NCBI RefSeq assembly: GCF_022482905.1
Contig: NZ_JAKVOI010000001.1
Coordinates: 744,001-808,000 of the forward strand
Reading direction: 5' to 3'
Source of the DNA: Clostridium sp.
GTDB lineage: Bacteria > Bacillota > Clostridia > Clostridiales > Clostridiaceae
Length of the DNA: 64,000 bases
Position numbers and translations under genes: made by a program
The notes under the pieces: model-generated
What the model was told of the DNA's origin: nothing
Database searches by the model: none
The model's input: only the letters and a program-made list of their open reading frames with translations
Shown: in pieces, positions 54,225 to 63,981 of the stretch
How the letters are laid out: every line of letters starts with the position of its first letter
Numbering within the stretch: position 1 is the stretch's first letter

Positions 54225-55466
54225 TTAGATTATTGTATTACCATTTTTAAGAACTTTATCAACTATATTTACTCCGGTATTATACATAAGATATTTGTAG
54301 CCGGGATATTTTAGAATTACCATATCGGCAATTTTACCGTTTTCGATGCTTCCGATTGTATCTGCTCTATTTAGCGCAGCAGCACCATTCAGGGTAAGTG
54401 CTGTTAGTGCTTCTTCAGCAGACATGTTCATGTATATACATGCCAGTGCAAAAATCAGGGGTATTGAGTTGCTGAAACAACTACCGGGATTAAAATCACT
54501 GGCAAGTGCCACAGCACATCCGCTATCAATCATCTTTCTCGCATTTGCATATGGTTTGTTTAGACAAAAGGCAGTGGCGGGAAGAAGAGTTGCCACCACT
54601 TTATTCTTGCTAAGTAATTCAATGCCATTTTCAGAGGCATTCAGCAGGTGGTCTGCTGAGACAGCATCTAGTCGGCCCGCCAATTCTGCTCCTCCCAAAT
54701 ACATGATTTCGTCTGCATGAATTTTTAATTTCAGTCCCAGTTCAGATGCCTTCAATAGTAATTTTTTGGATAATTCTATTGATATGACTCCTTTTTCGCA
54801 AAAAACATCACAAAATTCCGCCAGCTTTTTATCAACCACTTCTGGAAGCACCCTTTCAATAATAAAATCTATGTATTTGCTGCTTTTACCTGTGAACTCT
54901 TCTGGAACTGCATGTGCTCCCAGGAAAGTTCCTATTACATCAACTGCATGATCTTTGTTTAATTCTTTCATTACTTTAAGCTGCTTTATTTCAGTTTCCA
55001 GATCAAGTCCATAGCCGCTTTTACCTTCTACAGTTGTAATTCCAAAAGACAACATTGAATCCAGTCTTTTCATTCCAAGATTGTATAATTCCTTGAAGGA
55101 GCTCTTCCTCGTTGCCTTAACAGTATTTTCTATGCCACCGCCAGCTTTCATTATATTCATATAACTGCGGCCTCCAAGTCTCATGAAAAATTCATCAGGT
55201 CTGTATCCTGAAAATATAAAGTGAGTATGTGAATCTACAAAACCTGGAACTACACATTTACCTTCAGCTTTTAGAATTTCATAATTTCTCAAATCATATT
55301 TTTTTAAGATGTTTTGGGTGGTGTCCACAGCAGCAATTCTGCCGTTTTCTACAACTACAGTTCCATGCTTGATTATTTTAATATGACCCATTTCATTCCC
55401 GAATCTGGCACATTTTCCTATTGGCGTTGCAATTTCATCCGCATTTAATACTATAATATTTTTCAT
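54225..55466 (-). CDS. hutI: Imidazolonepropionase HutI
   Basis: Third enzyme of histidine breakdown: it opens the imidazolone ring of 4-imidazolone-5-propanoate to N-formimino-L-glutamate. The 413-residue amidohydrolase has DSHTHFIFSG (metal site), KSGYGLD, the second metal His in LKIHADE, and the final metal Asp in ALASDFNPG. ATG 55466 has the best spacing; GTG 55475 overlaps hutU. It is the last gene of the operon. Confidence 0.95.
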   Translation of the reverse strand: MKNIIVLNADEIATPIGKCARFGNEMGHIKIIKHGTVVVENGRIAAVDTTQNILKKYDLRNYEILKAEGKCVVPGFVDSHTHFIFSGYRPDEFFMRLGGRSYMNIMKAGGGIENTVKATRKSSFKELYNLGMKRLDSMLSFGITTVEGKSGYGLDLETEIKQLKVMKELNKDHAVDVIGTFLGAHAVPEEFTGKSSKYIDFIIERVLPEVVDKKLAEFCDVFCEKGVISIELSKKLLLKASELGLKLKIHADEIMYLGGAELAGRLDAVSADHLLNASENGIELLSKNKVVATLLPATAFCLNKPYANARKMIDSGCAVALASDFNPGSCFSNSIPLIFALACIYMNMSAEEALTALTLNGAAALNRADTIGSIENGKIADMVILKYPGYKYLMYNTGVNIVDKVLKNGNTII

Positions 55467-55471
55467 ACATA

Positions 55472-57505
55472 TCACTCTTTGGTAAATTTATTTTTATTCT
55501 TATCGATTAATGTCTTATCCACTAAATATGGTATAGTCAATTGGTTAAATCCATTATTTTTGTATTTTTCGTTAAAAGCTACAGCGGTTTCAATTGAGTG
55601 TTTATTTCCAGCCCAGCTCCTTCTAGCCACTCCTCCCATTACATCCCACAGTACAGCACTTTTTATTATATCATCTACTCTTTTACTTCCATCTAAAACT
55701 AATCCAAAACCACCGTTAATAGCTTTGCCTATACCTACTCCGCCTCCATTATGAAGTGTAACGAGACTCATTCCCCTTGCTGCATTTCCTGCAAAGCATT
55801 GAACTGCCATATCTGCCATTACATTGCTTCCATCTTTTATATTAGCTGTTTCTCTGAATGGTGAATCCGTACCACTTACATCATGATGGTCTCTCCCCAG
55901 CATAATAGAACCTATTTCCTTATTCCTGACCATTTCGTTAAATTTGAGAGCTATATTTATTCTTCCTTCTGCGTCCTGATACAATATTCTGGCTTTGGTT
56001 CCAACTACCAGTCTGTTTTTTTCAGCATCTCTTATCCAATTGTAATTGTCCATGTCCTGATATCTTCTGCTTGGATCAATGCAGCTCATAGCTGCTCTAT
56101 CTGTTTTTATAAGGTCTTCATTTTTACCGCTCAAGCAAACCCATCTAAAAGGTCCATATCCATAATCGAATAATTGGGGCCCCATAATATCTTCCACGTA
56201 GGATGGAAGCATGAATCCATCTTTATCATCTATTCCATTTCTTGAAATTTCTTTTACACCTGCATCATAAACTGCTTTCAAAAATGAATTTCCATAATCA
56301 AAAAAATATGTACCTCTGTCAACACAGTTTTTTATCAGCTCGTAGTGATGTCTTAAACTTTTATCTACGAGTTTCTTGAAATTTTCTCTATTCTCGCTTA
56401 ATAATCTTGTTCTTTCATCAAAAGTAATTCCCTGAGGGCAATAGCCACCCTCATAAACGGCATGGCAGGATGTCTGATCGGACAGGAGGTCAACCTTTAT
56501 GTTGTTTTTGACTACATATTCCAGTAAGTCTACTATATTCCCGTGGTATGCAATTGACATGGCTTCTTCTTTGCTTATGCATTCCTGCGCCAATTTGAAT
56601 ATTCCATCTAAATCAGATGAAGCTTTATTTATCCAACCCTGCTTGATTCTGGTATCTATTCTTGATTCATCAACTTCTGCAATTATTCCAACCCCATTTG
56701 CTATTTCGACAGCTTTAGGCTGTGCTCCACTCATCCCGCCAAGTCCGGAGCTTATAAACAAATGTCCTCTGAGATCTCCGCTCCTTTTTATATGTAGTTT
56801 TAACCTTGCTGCGTTTAACAATGTATTGTATGTACCGTGAACAATTCCCTGGGGACCTATATACATCCACCCTCCAGCCGTCATCTGCCCGTAGTTGGCT
56901 ACCCCCATCTGCTCTGCTGTTTCCCAGTCTTCCATATTATCAAACATACCAACCATGAGGGCATTTGTTATTATAATTCTTGGTGCATTTTCTCTAGTTT
57001 TGAACAATCCCAAGGGATGTCCTGATTCTATAACCAGAGTTTGATCTTTTTCTAGAATCTCAAGATATTTTTTTATCAATCTGTACTGCATCCAATTCTG
57101 GCATACGCTTCCTGTCTCACCGTAAGTAATCAACTCATAGGGGTATAGTGCAACCTCAAAATCAAGATTGTTGTCTATCATGACTTGAAATGCCTTGCCT
57201 TCAACACATCTTCCTTTATATTCATCTATAGGTTTTCCATAGATTCTTCCATCTGGTCTAAATCTATATCCATAAATTCTTCCTCTGGTTTTCAACTCTT
57301 CCAAAAATTCAGGCAACAGTATTTCATGATATTTTTCCGGTACATATCTGAGGGCATTTTTTACGGCAGTTTCTGTTTGTTCCTCATTTAAAGTATAGCT
57401 TCTATCAGGTGCCCGTCTTATCCCACTTGTAAATTCAGGCATCTCAGGTAATTCATCATCTAAGGTCACAGACATTGAATTTTTAATTTTCTCATTGAAA
57501 TCCAT
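55472..57505 (-). CDS. hutU: Urocanate hydratase HutU
   Basis: A 677-residue NAD-dependent enzyme converting urocanate to imidazolonepropionate. Recognisable motifs are GQMTAGGWMYIGPQGIVHGT (in parts, residues about 205-225), SGLGGMSGAQ, the DQTSCHAVYEGGY region and the active-site WVCLSGKNEDL region near the middle-end. Length is that of the clostridial type. Its stop overlaps the start region of hutI and it follows the HutF-like gene by 27 bases. Confidence 0.96.
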   Translation of the reverse strand: MDFNEKIKNSMSVTLDDELPEMPEFTSGIRRAPDRSYTLNEEQTETAVKNALRYVPEKYHEILLPEFLEELKTRGRIYGYRFRPDGRIYGKPIDEYKGRCVEGKAFQVMIDNNLDFEVALYPYELITYGETGSVCQNWMQYRLIKKYLEILEKDQTLVIESGHPLGLFKTRENAPRIIITNALMVGMFDNMEDWETAEQMGVANYGQMTAGGWMYIGPQGIVHGTYNTLLNAARLKLHIKRSGDLRGHLFISSGLGGMSGAQPKAVEIANGVGIIAEVDESRIDTRIKQGWINKASSDLDGIFKLAQECISKEEAMSIAYHGNIVDLLEYVVKNNIKVDLLSDQTSCHAVYEGGYCPQGITFDERTRLLSENRENFKKLVDKSLRHHYELIKNCVDRGTYFFDYGNSFLKAVYDAGVKEISRNGIDDKDGFMLPSYVEDIMGPQLFDYGYGPFRWVCLSGKNEDLIKTDRAAMSCIDPSRRYQDMDNYNWIRDAEKNRLVVGTKARILYQDAEGRINIALKFNEMVRNKEIGSIMLGRDHHDVSGTDSPFRETANIKDGSNVMADMAVQCFAGNAARGMSLVTLHNGGGVGIGKAINGGFGLVLDGSKRVDDIIKSAVLWDVMGGVARRSWAGNKHSIETAVAFNEKYKNNGFNQLTIPYLVDKTLIDKNKNKFTKE

Positions 57506-57532
57506 TTTGTTTCCTCCATAATTTATTGTTTG

Positions 57533-58873
57533 CTATAAGATTTTGGTATTTTCCAATTTACATACTAGATTTTGTACAGAATTTATAATATTTTTTTCAG
57601 GTACACTTATTATATGACCATTTTTTACTCTTAAATTTCCATCAATTACTACGTACTTAATTGCACATGGCTGCATGGAATAGACTATATTTGGCAAAAT
57701 CTGCTCTCTGGACTTGAAAATAGGCTGAATAGACAGATCATCCATATCTATACCTATAAAATCTGCCTTGTAGCCATTTTCAATTTTCCCGACGGGAAGC
57801 TGTAGGATATCTCCTCCAATTTCCGTTCCCATAGAAAATACTTGGTTGTAATTTACTGACAGTGAGTCAAGCGTATTTACTTTCTGAAGCAGTGCACACA
57901 TTCTCATCTCTTCAAAAACACTTATTTTATTATTGCTGCACGCTCCATCCGTACCCAAACCTATGTCCACATCAAATTTCATCAATTCGGTAATATTGGT
58001 TATTCCATCTGCAAGGAACATATTGCTTGAAGGACAATAAGCCAGTTTAACTCCATTTTTCCCCATGAGCCTTATTTCATTATCATTAAGCCATACACAA
58101 TGAATGGCAACCATATTATCATCAAGTACACCTATGTCATTAAGTAGTTCAACTGGTCTTGAATTGAATTTTCTCCTTATTTGATCGACTTCAAAAGGTT
58201 CTTCCGCCACATGTATGTGAAATTTTGTGCCGAGTTCCATTGCCAGCTTGTGACCTGCCTTGATCATGTCCAACGATGCAGCATGCAAACTGTGGGGAGC
58301 GGGTATAACTTTAACCATTTCATTGTCGTTGTATTTTATGGCAAGTTTTTTAATGCTTTTTACGGATTCATCTATACTTTCCACATATCCATTTGGTGCA
58401 CCTTCCCAATCATACATGCATCTTGCCAGGACAAGACGTATTCCAATATCCCGGGCTGCTTTTATAATGGCTTCATCACTTTCTATACCATCATTGTGTA
58501 CATAAAAGAAATCACTTACTGAAGTAACGCCGTATTTCATCATTTCCCCGAAGGCAAATAGTGCTCCGGTGTATAGATCTTCCGGATTGAGCTTAGGTGA
58601 GAATCTATATAATGATTTATCTCTCCATTCTAAAAAAGGTTTATCTACAGCGATACCTCTGAGTAAACTTTGGAATGAATGATTGTGGACATTTACTGTT
58701 CCGGGAATCATTATATTATTAGACCAATCGGCTATTTCTGCACTTTGATATTTTTGCTTGAGTTTGTCAAACAATCCAATTTCCAGTATTTCACCATTTT
58801 CTACAACAACACCTGAGTCTGCTTTGAAATGATTATTATGATATATTAAAGATGACTTGTATATTTTTTCCAT
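57533..58873 (-). CDS. Metal amidohydrolase, HutF-like formiminoglutamate deiminase candidate
   Basis: A 446-residue amidohydrolase of the TrzN/HutF/guanine-deaminase branch: metal site VHNHSFQSLLRG (His 63, His 65), HIHVAEE with the second metal His, the SNMFLADGITN loop and GTDGACSNN with the final Asp. HutF converts N-formimino-L-glutamate to N-formyl-L-glutamate plus ammonia, and NHSFQ resembles the HutF motif HAFQ. That role fits its place next to hutU and hutI, since hutG and ftcD are absent. Other deaminase activities are possible. It overlaps neither neighbour; the gap to the M20 gene is one base. Confidence 0.8.
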   Translation of the reverse strand: MEKIYKSSLIYHNNHFKADSGVVVENGEILEIGLFDKLKQKYQSAEIADWSNNIMIPGTVNVHNHSFQSLLRGIAVDKPFLEWRDKSLYRFSPKLNPEDLYTGALFAFGEMMKYGVTSVSDFFYVHNDGIESDEAIIKAARDIGIRLVLARCMYDWEGAPNGYVESIDESVKSIKKLAIKYNDNEMVKVIPAPHSLHAASLDMIKAGHKLAMELGTKFHIHVAEEPFEVDQIRRKFNSRPVELLNDIGVLDDNMVAIHCVWLNDNEIRLMGKNGVKLAYCPSSNMFLADGITNITELMKFDVDIGLGTDGACSNNKISVFEEMRMCALLQKVNTLDSLSVNYNQVFSMGTEIGGDILQLPVGKIENGYKADFIGIDMDDLSIQPIFKSREQILPNIVYSMQPCAIKYVVIDGNLRVKNGHIISVPEKNIINSVQNLVCKLENTKIL

Positions 58874-58874
58874 A

Positions 58875-60134
58875 TTAATTTAACTCCTTGTCTAATATTA
58901 ACACAGTTTTAAGTAATACATTACCTGCCTTTTCAATATCGTCCATATCAGTTTTTTCGTCAGGGCAATGACTTTTCCCATTTATACTTGGAGTAAAAAG
59001 CATACCTGTTCGGCTGATTTCAGCCATATGAGCAGAATCATGTCCTGCCATGCTTGGAATTTCAATAAATGGTTCTTCAATAGATTTTATTGCGGATTTT
59101 ATTGCATCTTTTACTATTTCATCCATGGGGACTGATTTTTGATTCAATATATTTTTTCGCAGTATCTTTACTTTTCTTTTATATGTAATATTATCTATCT
59201 TTTTATTCAATTTATCAATTATGGATTGAAGTATACAATCTTTATTGGTTCTTATTTCAACAATTAAAGATGATTCCCCTACAATTATATTTGGTGAATT
59301 GGGAAGAGCCTCTATATAGCCAACTGTGCCAACCACATCATCTCTATCAATATTCTTGATTATTTGCTCAAAATCCAGACATAATTCACATGCTGCCAAC
59401 AGTGCATCCTTTCTGTAGTGCATAAGTGTAGTACCTGCATGATTTGATTCACCGAATATATGAATCTGTTCTCTATAGATACCTGTTATTTTGGTAACTA
59501 CACCTAATGACAGATTCCTATCGTACAGTTTTCTTCCCTGTTCTATATGGCATTCTAAAAATGCACCTATATCGCCGGGTTTTATTAAATATTCATTTAT
59601 ATTTTCCAGATTTCCGCCCAATATCTTTACTGTATCTTTTAATTTAGTTTTACTAACTTGGTTTACAGCATCTTCTAACTGCCTTTTCTTTAACTTTCCT
59701 GTAATTGTTCTGCTCCCCAATGTAGATATATTAAATTGATTTGGTTCTTCTCCTGAAAAGGATACTGCAGCTATAGGATGCCTTAAATTATAATTTTCCT
59801 CTTTTATTTTTTGCAATACTTCTGTAGCAAGCATTATACCCAGTGTTCCATCGTACATTCCGCCATTTTTTACGCAGTCATGATGTGATCCAAGCACTAT
59901 TGGAGGTAAGTTTTCTCTTCCTTCCAGTCGTGTCCATATATTTGCAATAGCATCAACTTTAACCGGCAGCTGTAAATCTCTTCTCCATAATGATTTTATC
60001 CATTCTCTTGCTTGAATATCAGTACTGCTGCCAAATGAACGGTTTATTCCTCCATTTTTACATTTTCCGAATGAGGACAATTTTTTTAAGCTTCTTTCTA
60101 TTCTCTGTGTATTGACATGTAATTTATTTTTCAT
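58875..60134 (-). CDS. M20 amidohydrolase of the hydantoinase/carbamoylase type
   Basis: A 419-residue Zn-dependent hydrolase related to N-carbamoyl-L-amino-acid hydrolase and allantoate amidohydrolase (AllC). Metal residues include His 84 and Asp 95 (GSHHD ... MYDG), Glu 129-Glu 130 (SGEEPNQF), HIEQG, and the later MAGHDSAH and SHCPDEKTD motifs. Family members cleave N-carbamoyl, N-formyl or related N-acyl amino acids. In this operon the natural assignment is hydrolysis of N-formyl-L-glutamate to glutamate and formate, standing in for a standard HutG-type enzyme. That is inference from context. Confidence 0.88.
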   Translation of the reverse strand: MKNKLHVNTQRIERSLKKLSSFGKCKNGGINRSFGSSTDIQAREWIKSLWRRDLQLPVKVDAIANIWTRLEGRENLPPIVLGSHHDCVKNGGMYDGTLGIMLATEVLQKIKEENYNLRHPIAAVSFSGEEPNQFNISTLGSRTITGKLKKRQLEDAVNQVSKTKLKDTVKILGGNLENINEYLIKPGDIGAFLECHIEQGRKLYDRNLSLGVVTKITGIYREQIHIFGESNHAGTTLMHYRKDALLAACELCLDFEQIIKNIDRDDVVGTVGYIEALPNSPNIIVGESSLIVEIRTNKDCILQSIIDKLNKKIDNITYKRKVKILRKNILNQKSVPMDEIVKDAIKSAIKSIEEPFIEIPSMAGHDSAHMAEISRTGMLFTPSINGKSHCPDEKTDMDDIEKAGNVLLKTVLILDKELN

Positions 60135-60165
60135 AATAACCCCTCATTCCTGACTATTTGTCAAT

Positions 60166-61029
60166 TTACATTTTATAGTAGAAATTATTGCATTCATCAG
60201 ATTTTTCTATACTCTCCAGCCTTTTATCCAAACCTTCTGTTTCTCTGGCTATGTCCCTTAGAAGTAAATTTAAAAACAGGATAGGGGTGCTGTAAATATC
60301 GAATATTGAAGATGTTGTTATAGGTACACTTATAACAGGATCAGCCAAATTGGTAACAGGGGACATAATACTGTCCGTAACTGCCGCAATGGTAAATCCC
60401 TTTTTCTTCAATTCCTTCAATTTTTGTATTAAATTATTTGGATATCTGGGAAACATTATAGTAAATATCAAGGTTGCAGTTACATCCCTGAATTCTAGTG
60501 TATCCCATAATGGACTCTCAGGGGTAACTTGTATTACATCGTTTCTAATTTTATTGAGTATGTAATTTGTATACGGAAGCAGTGTAGCTGACATTCTGGA
60601 GGAAGTTATAACCAGATGCCTGGCAGATACGATCTTTTCTATGAGCTTTTCATAGGATGGCTGATTTAAAATGAAATTCAGTTCATCAATATTCTTGTGT
60701 TCCATATTGAGTATGTTTGTAATACTGTTATTATCATGGGATGTATACTGTAATCTTTGTGGTGCAGTTATTTCTTCTCTTACAAATTGCTGCAGGTTGT
60801 GCTGAAAATCATTATATCCATGATATCCTAACGAACTACAAAATCTGGAAACACTTCCCTGACTTATATTGACTTCTGCAGCTACTTCTGCGGCTGTCAT
60901 AAATATAATGTGTTTGTAATTTTCCACTATATAATAAGCAAGTTTTTCATAGGTAGATGATTCTTGTGAAATTAAAGCCATCTTCTGTTTTAAATCGTTA
61001 AGTTCTCTTATATCAGATTTAAAATTCAT
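60166..61029 (-). CDS. RpiR-family regulator of the hut operon
   Basis: A 287-residue regulator: N-terminal helix-turn-helix (about residues 1-80; EVAAEVNISQGSVSRFCSSLG in parts) and a C-terminal SIS domain (about 125-265), which normally binds a phosphorylated sugar or other ligand. It is the first gene of the minus-strand operon with the M20, HutF-like, hutU and hutI genes and is divergent to the transporter operon, so it may control both. ATG 61029 has the better RBS spacing; TTG 61035 is an alternative. Confidence 0.87.
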   Translation of the reverse strand: MNFKSDIRELNDLKQKMALISQESSTYEKLAYYIVENYKHIIFMTAAEVAAEVNISQGSVSRFCSSLGYHGYNDFQHNLQQFVREEITAPQRLQYTSHDNNSITNILNMEHKNIDELNFILNQPSYEKLIEKIVSARHLVITSSRMSATLLPYTNYILNKIRNDVIQVTPESPLWDTLEFRDVTATLIFTIMFPRYPNNLIQKLKELKKKGFTIAAVTDSIMSPVTNLADPVISVPITTSSIFDIYSTPILFLNLLLRDIARETEGLDKRLESIEKSDECNNFYYKM

Positions 61030-61260
61030 ATACAACTTCCTTTCAGATCATAAATGTAGAATAACTTATATATATTTAACATTATATTTAAATACAAATC
61101 AATTGACTTTTGAATGATTGCATCATTTATATTTTATTTAATATAAATATATCTATTTAAATTTTAATAAACTATCTTATAATAACTATATTATTTATTA
61201 TTTTAATAATTTTGAAATAGATTAATCAATAATTTGATAAATTTATTAAATTGTGGCAAA

Positions 61261-61289
61261 TTGACAACAGTATCAAAAACATATATACT
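61261..61289 (+). promoter_or_regulatory. Promoter of the OpuC-type transporter operon
   Basis: TTGACA (61261-61266) and TATACT (61284-61289) are separated by 17 bases. The transcript would begin near 61296, giving a leader of roughly 100-125 bases that contains the hairpin at 61336-61383. Confidence 0.65.
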
Positions 61290-61335
61290 AATGCCTAAAA
61301 TATGATTATACCTATTTAGTTGACTAGAAAAACTA

Positions 61336-61383
61336 GAGACTAAACTGGTTTTTTTAATGAATTAAAAAAACTGGCTTAGTCTC
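61336..61383 (+). promoter_or_regulatory. Long leader hairpin before the transporter operon
   Basis: A near-perfect inverted repeat with arms of about 22 bases, GAGACTAA...TTTTTTTAAT and its complement, with a few G-T or mismatched positions. It lies in the leader of the permease gene, about 20 bases before its ribosome binding site. The T-run within the arm and a weak T-rich tail could act as an attenuator. No known riboswitch pattern was recognised. Confidence 0.5.
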
Positions 61384-61397
61384 TCATATTTTAATAC

Positions 61398-62057
61398 TTG
61401 ACAAGGGGGGGAATCATCATACTGATTAGTATTATTGACTATATAAGAAGTAATTATATACAATATTATCAAGCTGTTAGAATACATGTATTGATAAGTA
61501 TTTTAGCTGTTCTAGTTAGCACCGGTATAGCTGTTCCACTTGGAATTATGTGTTCTAAAAATAAAGTGTTTTCCATGCCCATAATGAACTTATTTAATTT
61601 TTTGAGGATTATCCCCAGTCTGGCAGTGCTTGTGCTGGTAATGCCAATACTTGGGACGGGCTTCTTGCCGGCTTTGTTGGCACTGGTAATTCTAGCGGTG
61701 CCTCCAACCTTAATAAATACATATCTAGGATTTAAAAATGTAGATGAATTTATTTTGGAAAGCAGCAGGGGAATGGGGATGAGCAGTAAAATGATACTGT
61801 TCAAAATTGAAATTCCCCTAGCAATGCCACTGATACTTACAGGTATAAGGACATCTGCTGTGGAGGTCATAGCCAGTGCTGCACTGGCATCATACATTGG
61901 TGCAGGGGGGTTGGGTGATTTTATATTTACAGGTTTAAGTTTAAATGACTATAGGATGTTGCTGGTTGGAGGAATTTCAATTGCGCTATTAGCTATTATT
62001 TCAGAGATATTGTTATCTTTATTGCAATATGGTATCACCAGATACCAGAGGATTTAA
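61398..62057 (+). CDS. OpuC-type ABC transporter permease
   Basis: A membrane component of 219 residues with about five or six helices and the ABC-importer EAA-type loop SRGMGMSSKMILFKIEIPLAMP (in parts). It belongs to the OpuB/OpuC betaine-type systems. The RBS AAGGGGGGG at 61403-61411 falls inside the frame as opened at TTG 61398; a CTG at 61422, ten bases after the RBS, is the better physical start, so true translation may begin there (product MISIIDYIRS...). It pairs with the binding protein and ATPase that follow. Confidence 0.87.
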   Translation: MTRGGIIILISIIDYIRSNYIQYYQAVRIHVLISILAVLVSTGIAVPLGIMCSKNKVFSMPIMNLFNFLRIIPSLAVLVLVMPILGTGFLPALLALVILAVPPTLINTYLGFKNVDEFILESSRGMGMSSKMILFKIEIPLAMPLILTGIRTSAVEVIASAALASYIGAGGLGDFIFTGLSLNDYRMLLVGGISIALLAIISEILLSLLQYGITRYQRI

Positions 62058-62076
62058 TTAATTAGGAGGAATTCAA

Positions 62077-62994
62077 ATGAAAAAAAAATTGAAGAAAACT
62101 ATACTGCTCTCACTGACAGCCACATTTTTATTGACAGCTTCCCTTACAGGGTGTGGAAGCAAATCAGGTACTACAAGTTCAGATAAACCTACTATAAAAG
62201 TCGGTTCCAAGAACTTTACAGAATCACTTGTTTTGGGAGAATTATATGCTGATGCTTTGGAAAATGCAGGGTATAAAGTGGAAAGAAAATTGAATCTGAG
62301 TGATTCTGTAGTACATTCGTCTCTGGTCAAAGGTGAAATAGACCTCTATCCTGAATATACGGGAACTGGATTACAGTCGATATTGAAAGAGCAGCCTAAA
62401 TTTGACGCAAAGCAGGTTTATGATGAGGTGTCCAAAAAATATAAGGAAAAATTTAATTTGATATGGCTTGATCCATCTTCAGGAAATGATTCGGAAGGAT
62501 TGGTGATTACTAAAAAAGCATCAGATAAATACAATATACATACGATTTCCGACCTGCAGAAAAATGCCGGCAAATTAAGGTATGCATCCCAGGGTGAATT
62601 TGATGTAAGAGCTGATGGTATGCCTCGACTGACGAAAGTGTATGGCCCCTTTAATTTTAAAGATAAAAAAATATATGACAATGGAATAAAGTATGATGTA
62701 CTTCACAATGACAAGGCAGATGTTGCTGTTGCTTATACTACGGAGGGACAATTGCGAAAAGACGAGTTTGTTGTTTTGAAGGATGATAAGCAGGCATGGC
62801 CGCCTTATAATGTGGCACCTGTAGTTAGAAAGGACATTTTAGATAAAAATCCTGAAATAAAGGATATCCTGAATAAGGTTACAGCTAAACTAGACGATAA
62901 GACTTTAATCGAGCTGAATGCTAAGGTGGATATAGACAAGGAAGAGTATGCAACTGTAGCAAAAGATTATTTTGACAAGGAATTCGGAAAATAA
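62077..62994 (+). CDS. OpuC-type substrate-binding lipoprotein
   Basis: A 305-residue binding protein with a signal peptide and lipobox SLTGCGS (Cys 26), then a two-lobed domain (about 40-300) of the ProX/OpuBC/OpuCC kind (VGSKNFTESLVLGELYADALE in parts). Relatives bind quaternary ammonium compounds, but family members with altered pockets bind histidine, ergothioneine or other ligands; the cage residues were not checked. It follows the permease by 20 bases. Confidence 0.9.
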   Translation: MKKKLKKTILLSLTATFLLTASLTGCGSKSGTTSSDKPTIKVGSKNFTESLVLGELYADALENAGYKVERKLNLSDSVVHSSLVKGEIDLYPEYTGTGLQSILKEQPKFDAKQVYDEVSKKYKEKFNLIWLDPSSGNDSEGLVITKKASDKYNIHTISDLQKNAGKLRYASQGEFDVRADGMPRLTKVYGPFNFKDKKIYDNGIKYDVLHNDKADVAVAYTTEGQLRKDEFVVLKDDKQAWPPYNVAPVVRKDILDKNPEIKDILNKVTAKLDDKTLIELNAKVDIDKEEYATVAKDYFDKEFGK

Positions 62995-63018
62995 TAGTTT
63001 TATAAAGAGGTGAACATA

Positions 63019-63981
63019 GTGGCAAATATTGCAATAGAGTTTTTAAATGTAAGTAAAAAATTCCCTAAAGCCTCTAAATATTCTGTTGAGAATGTAAACA
63101 TAAGTATAGAAGAAGGACATTTCATAACAATCTTGGGGACATCAGGTTCTGGCAAAACCACATTTTTAAAAATGATTAACAGAATATACGAAACCACCTC
63201 AGGTGATATATTATTCTTTGGAAAAAACATAAGGAAACTTCCTGTGGAGGATTATAGGAGAAAAATAGGATATGTTATACAGCAAATAGGTTTATTTCCA
63301 CATATGACTATAGAACAAAATATAGCTACAGTTCCACAAATATTAAAATGGGACAAGACTAAAATAAATGACAGAATAGATTACTTGATGAATCTAGTAA
63401 ATCTTCCTCCAAAGGACTTCAGAAAAAGATATCCGCGCCAGTTGTCTGGCGGGCAGCAGCAGAGGGTTGGAATTGCAAGGGCCATGGCCGCAGATCCCTC
63501 TGTGATGCTTATGGATGAACCTTTTGGGGCTATTGATGCCATTACAAGGCAGAATCTTCAGGATGAACTTATAAAAATACAAAAGAAACTTCATAAGACT
63601 ATACTTTTTGTAACTCATGATGTGAATGAAGCTTTTAAATTAGGAGATAAAATTATAATTATGAATGAGGGCAGAATTCAGCAATTTGATACTGCAAATA
63701 ATATAGTATTTAATCCTGCTAATGACTATGTATCAAAACTGGTTTCCTCTGATAATATTTTGCAGAGATTAAAATTACTCAAGGCAGAATCCATAATGAT
63801 ACCTGTGAATTCTCAAATAGAAGGTACTGATTACAGGGTGGACAGGGAAGAGACTTTAGATACGGTATTATCACTTTTGCTTGAAAATAATAGGGAATAT
63901 GTTGTTGTAGAAGATAAATGTAAAAAAACGGTAGGAAAGATAACTTTAGAACAGTTGAAGACAAACTCAAAACTAAGATAA
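63019..63981 (+). CDS. OpuC-type ABC transporter ATPase with C-terminal CBS-like domain
   Basis: A 320-residue ATPase: Walker A GTSGSGKTT, Q-loop VIQQIGLF, signature LSGGQQQR, Walker B VMLMDEPFGAID and switch HDVNEAF. After the ATPase (about 1-245) comes a short CBS-like module (about 255-315) with DTVLSLLLENNREYVVVED. Such tails regulate the osmoprotectant transporters. GTG 63019 has AAGAGGTGA seven bases upstream. The last bases of the window hold a fresh RBS, so another gene may follow. Confidence 0.9.
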   Translation: MANIAIEFLNVSKKFPKASKYSVENVNISIEEGHFITILGTSGSGKTTFLKMINRIYETTSGDILFFGKNIRKLPVEDYRRKIGYVIQQIGLFPHMTIEQNIATVPQILKWDKTKINDRIDYLMNLVNLPPKDFRKRYPRQLSGGQQQRVGIARAMAADPSVMLMDEPFGAIDAITRQNLQDELIKIQKKLHKTILFVTHDVNEAFKLGDKIIIMNEGRIQQFDTANNIVFNPANDYVSKLVSSDNILQRLKLLKAESIMIPVNSQIEGTDYRVDREETLDTVLSLLLENNREYVVVEDKCKKTVGKITLEQLKTNSKLR

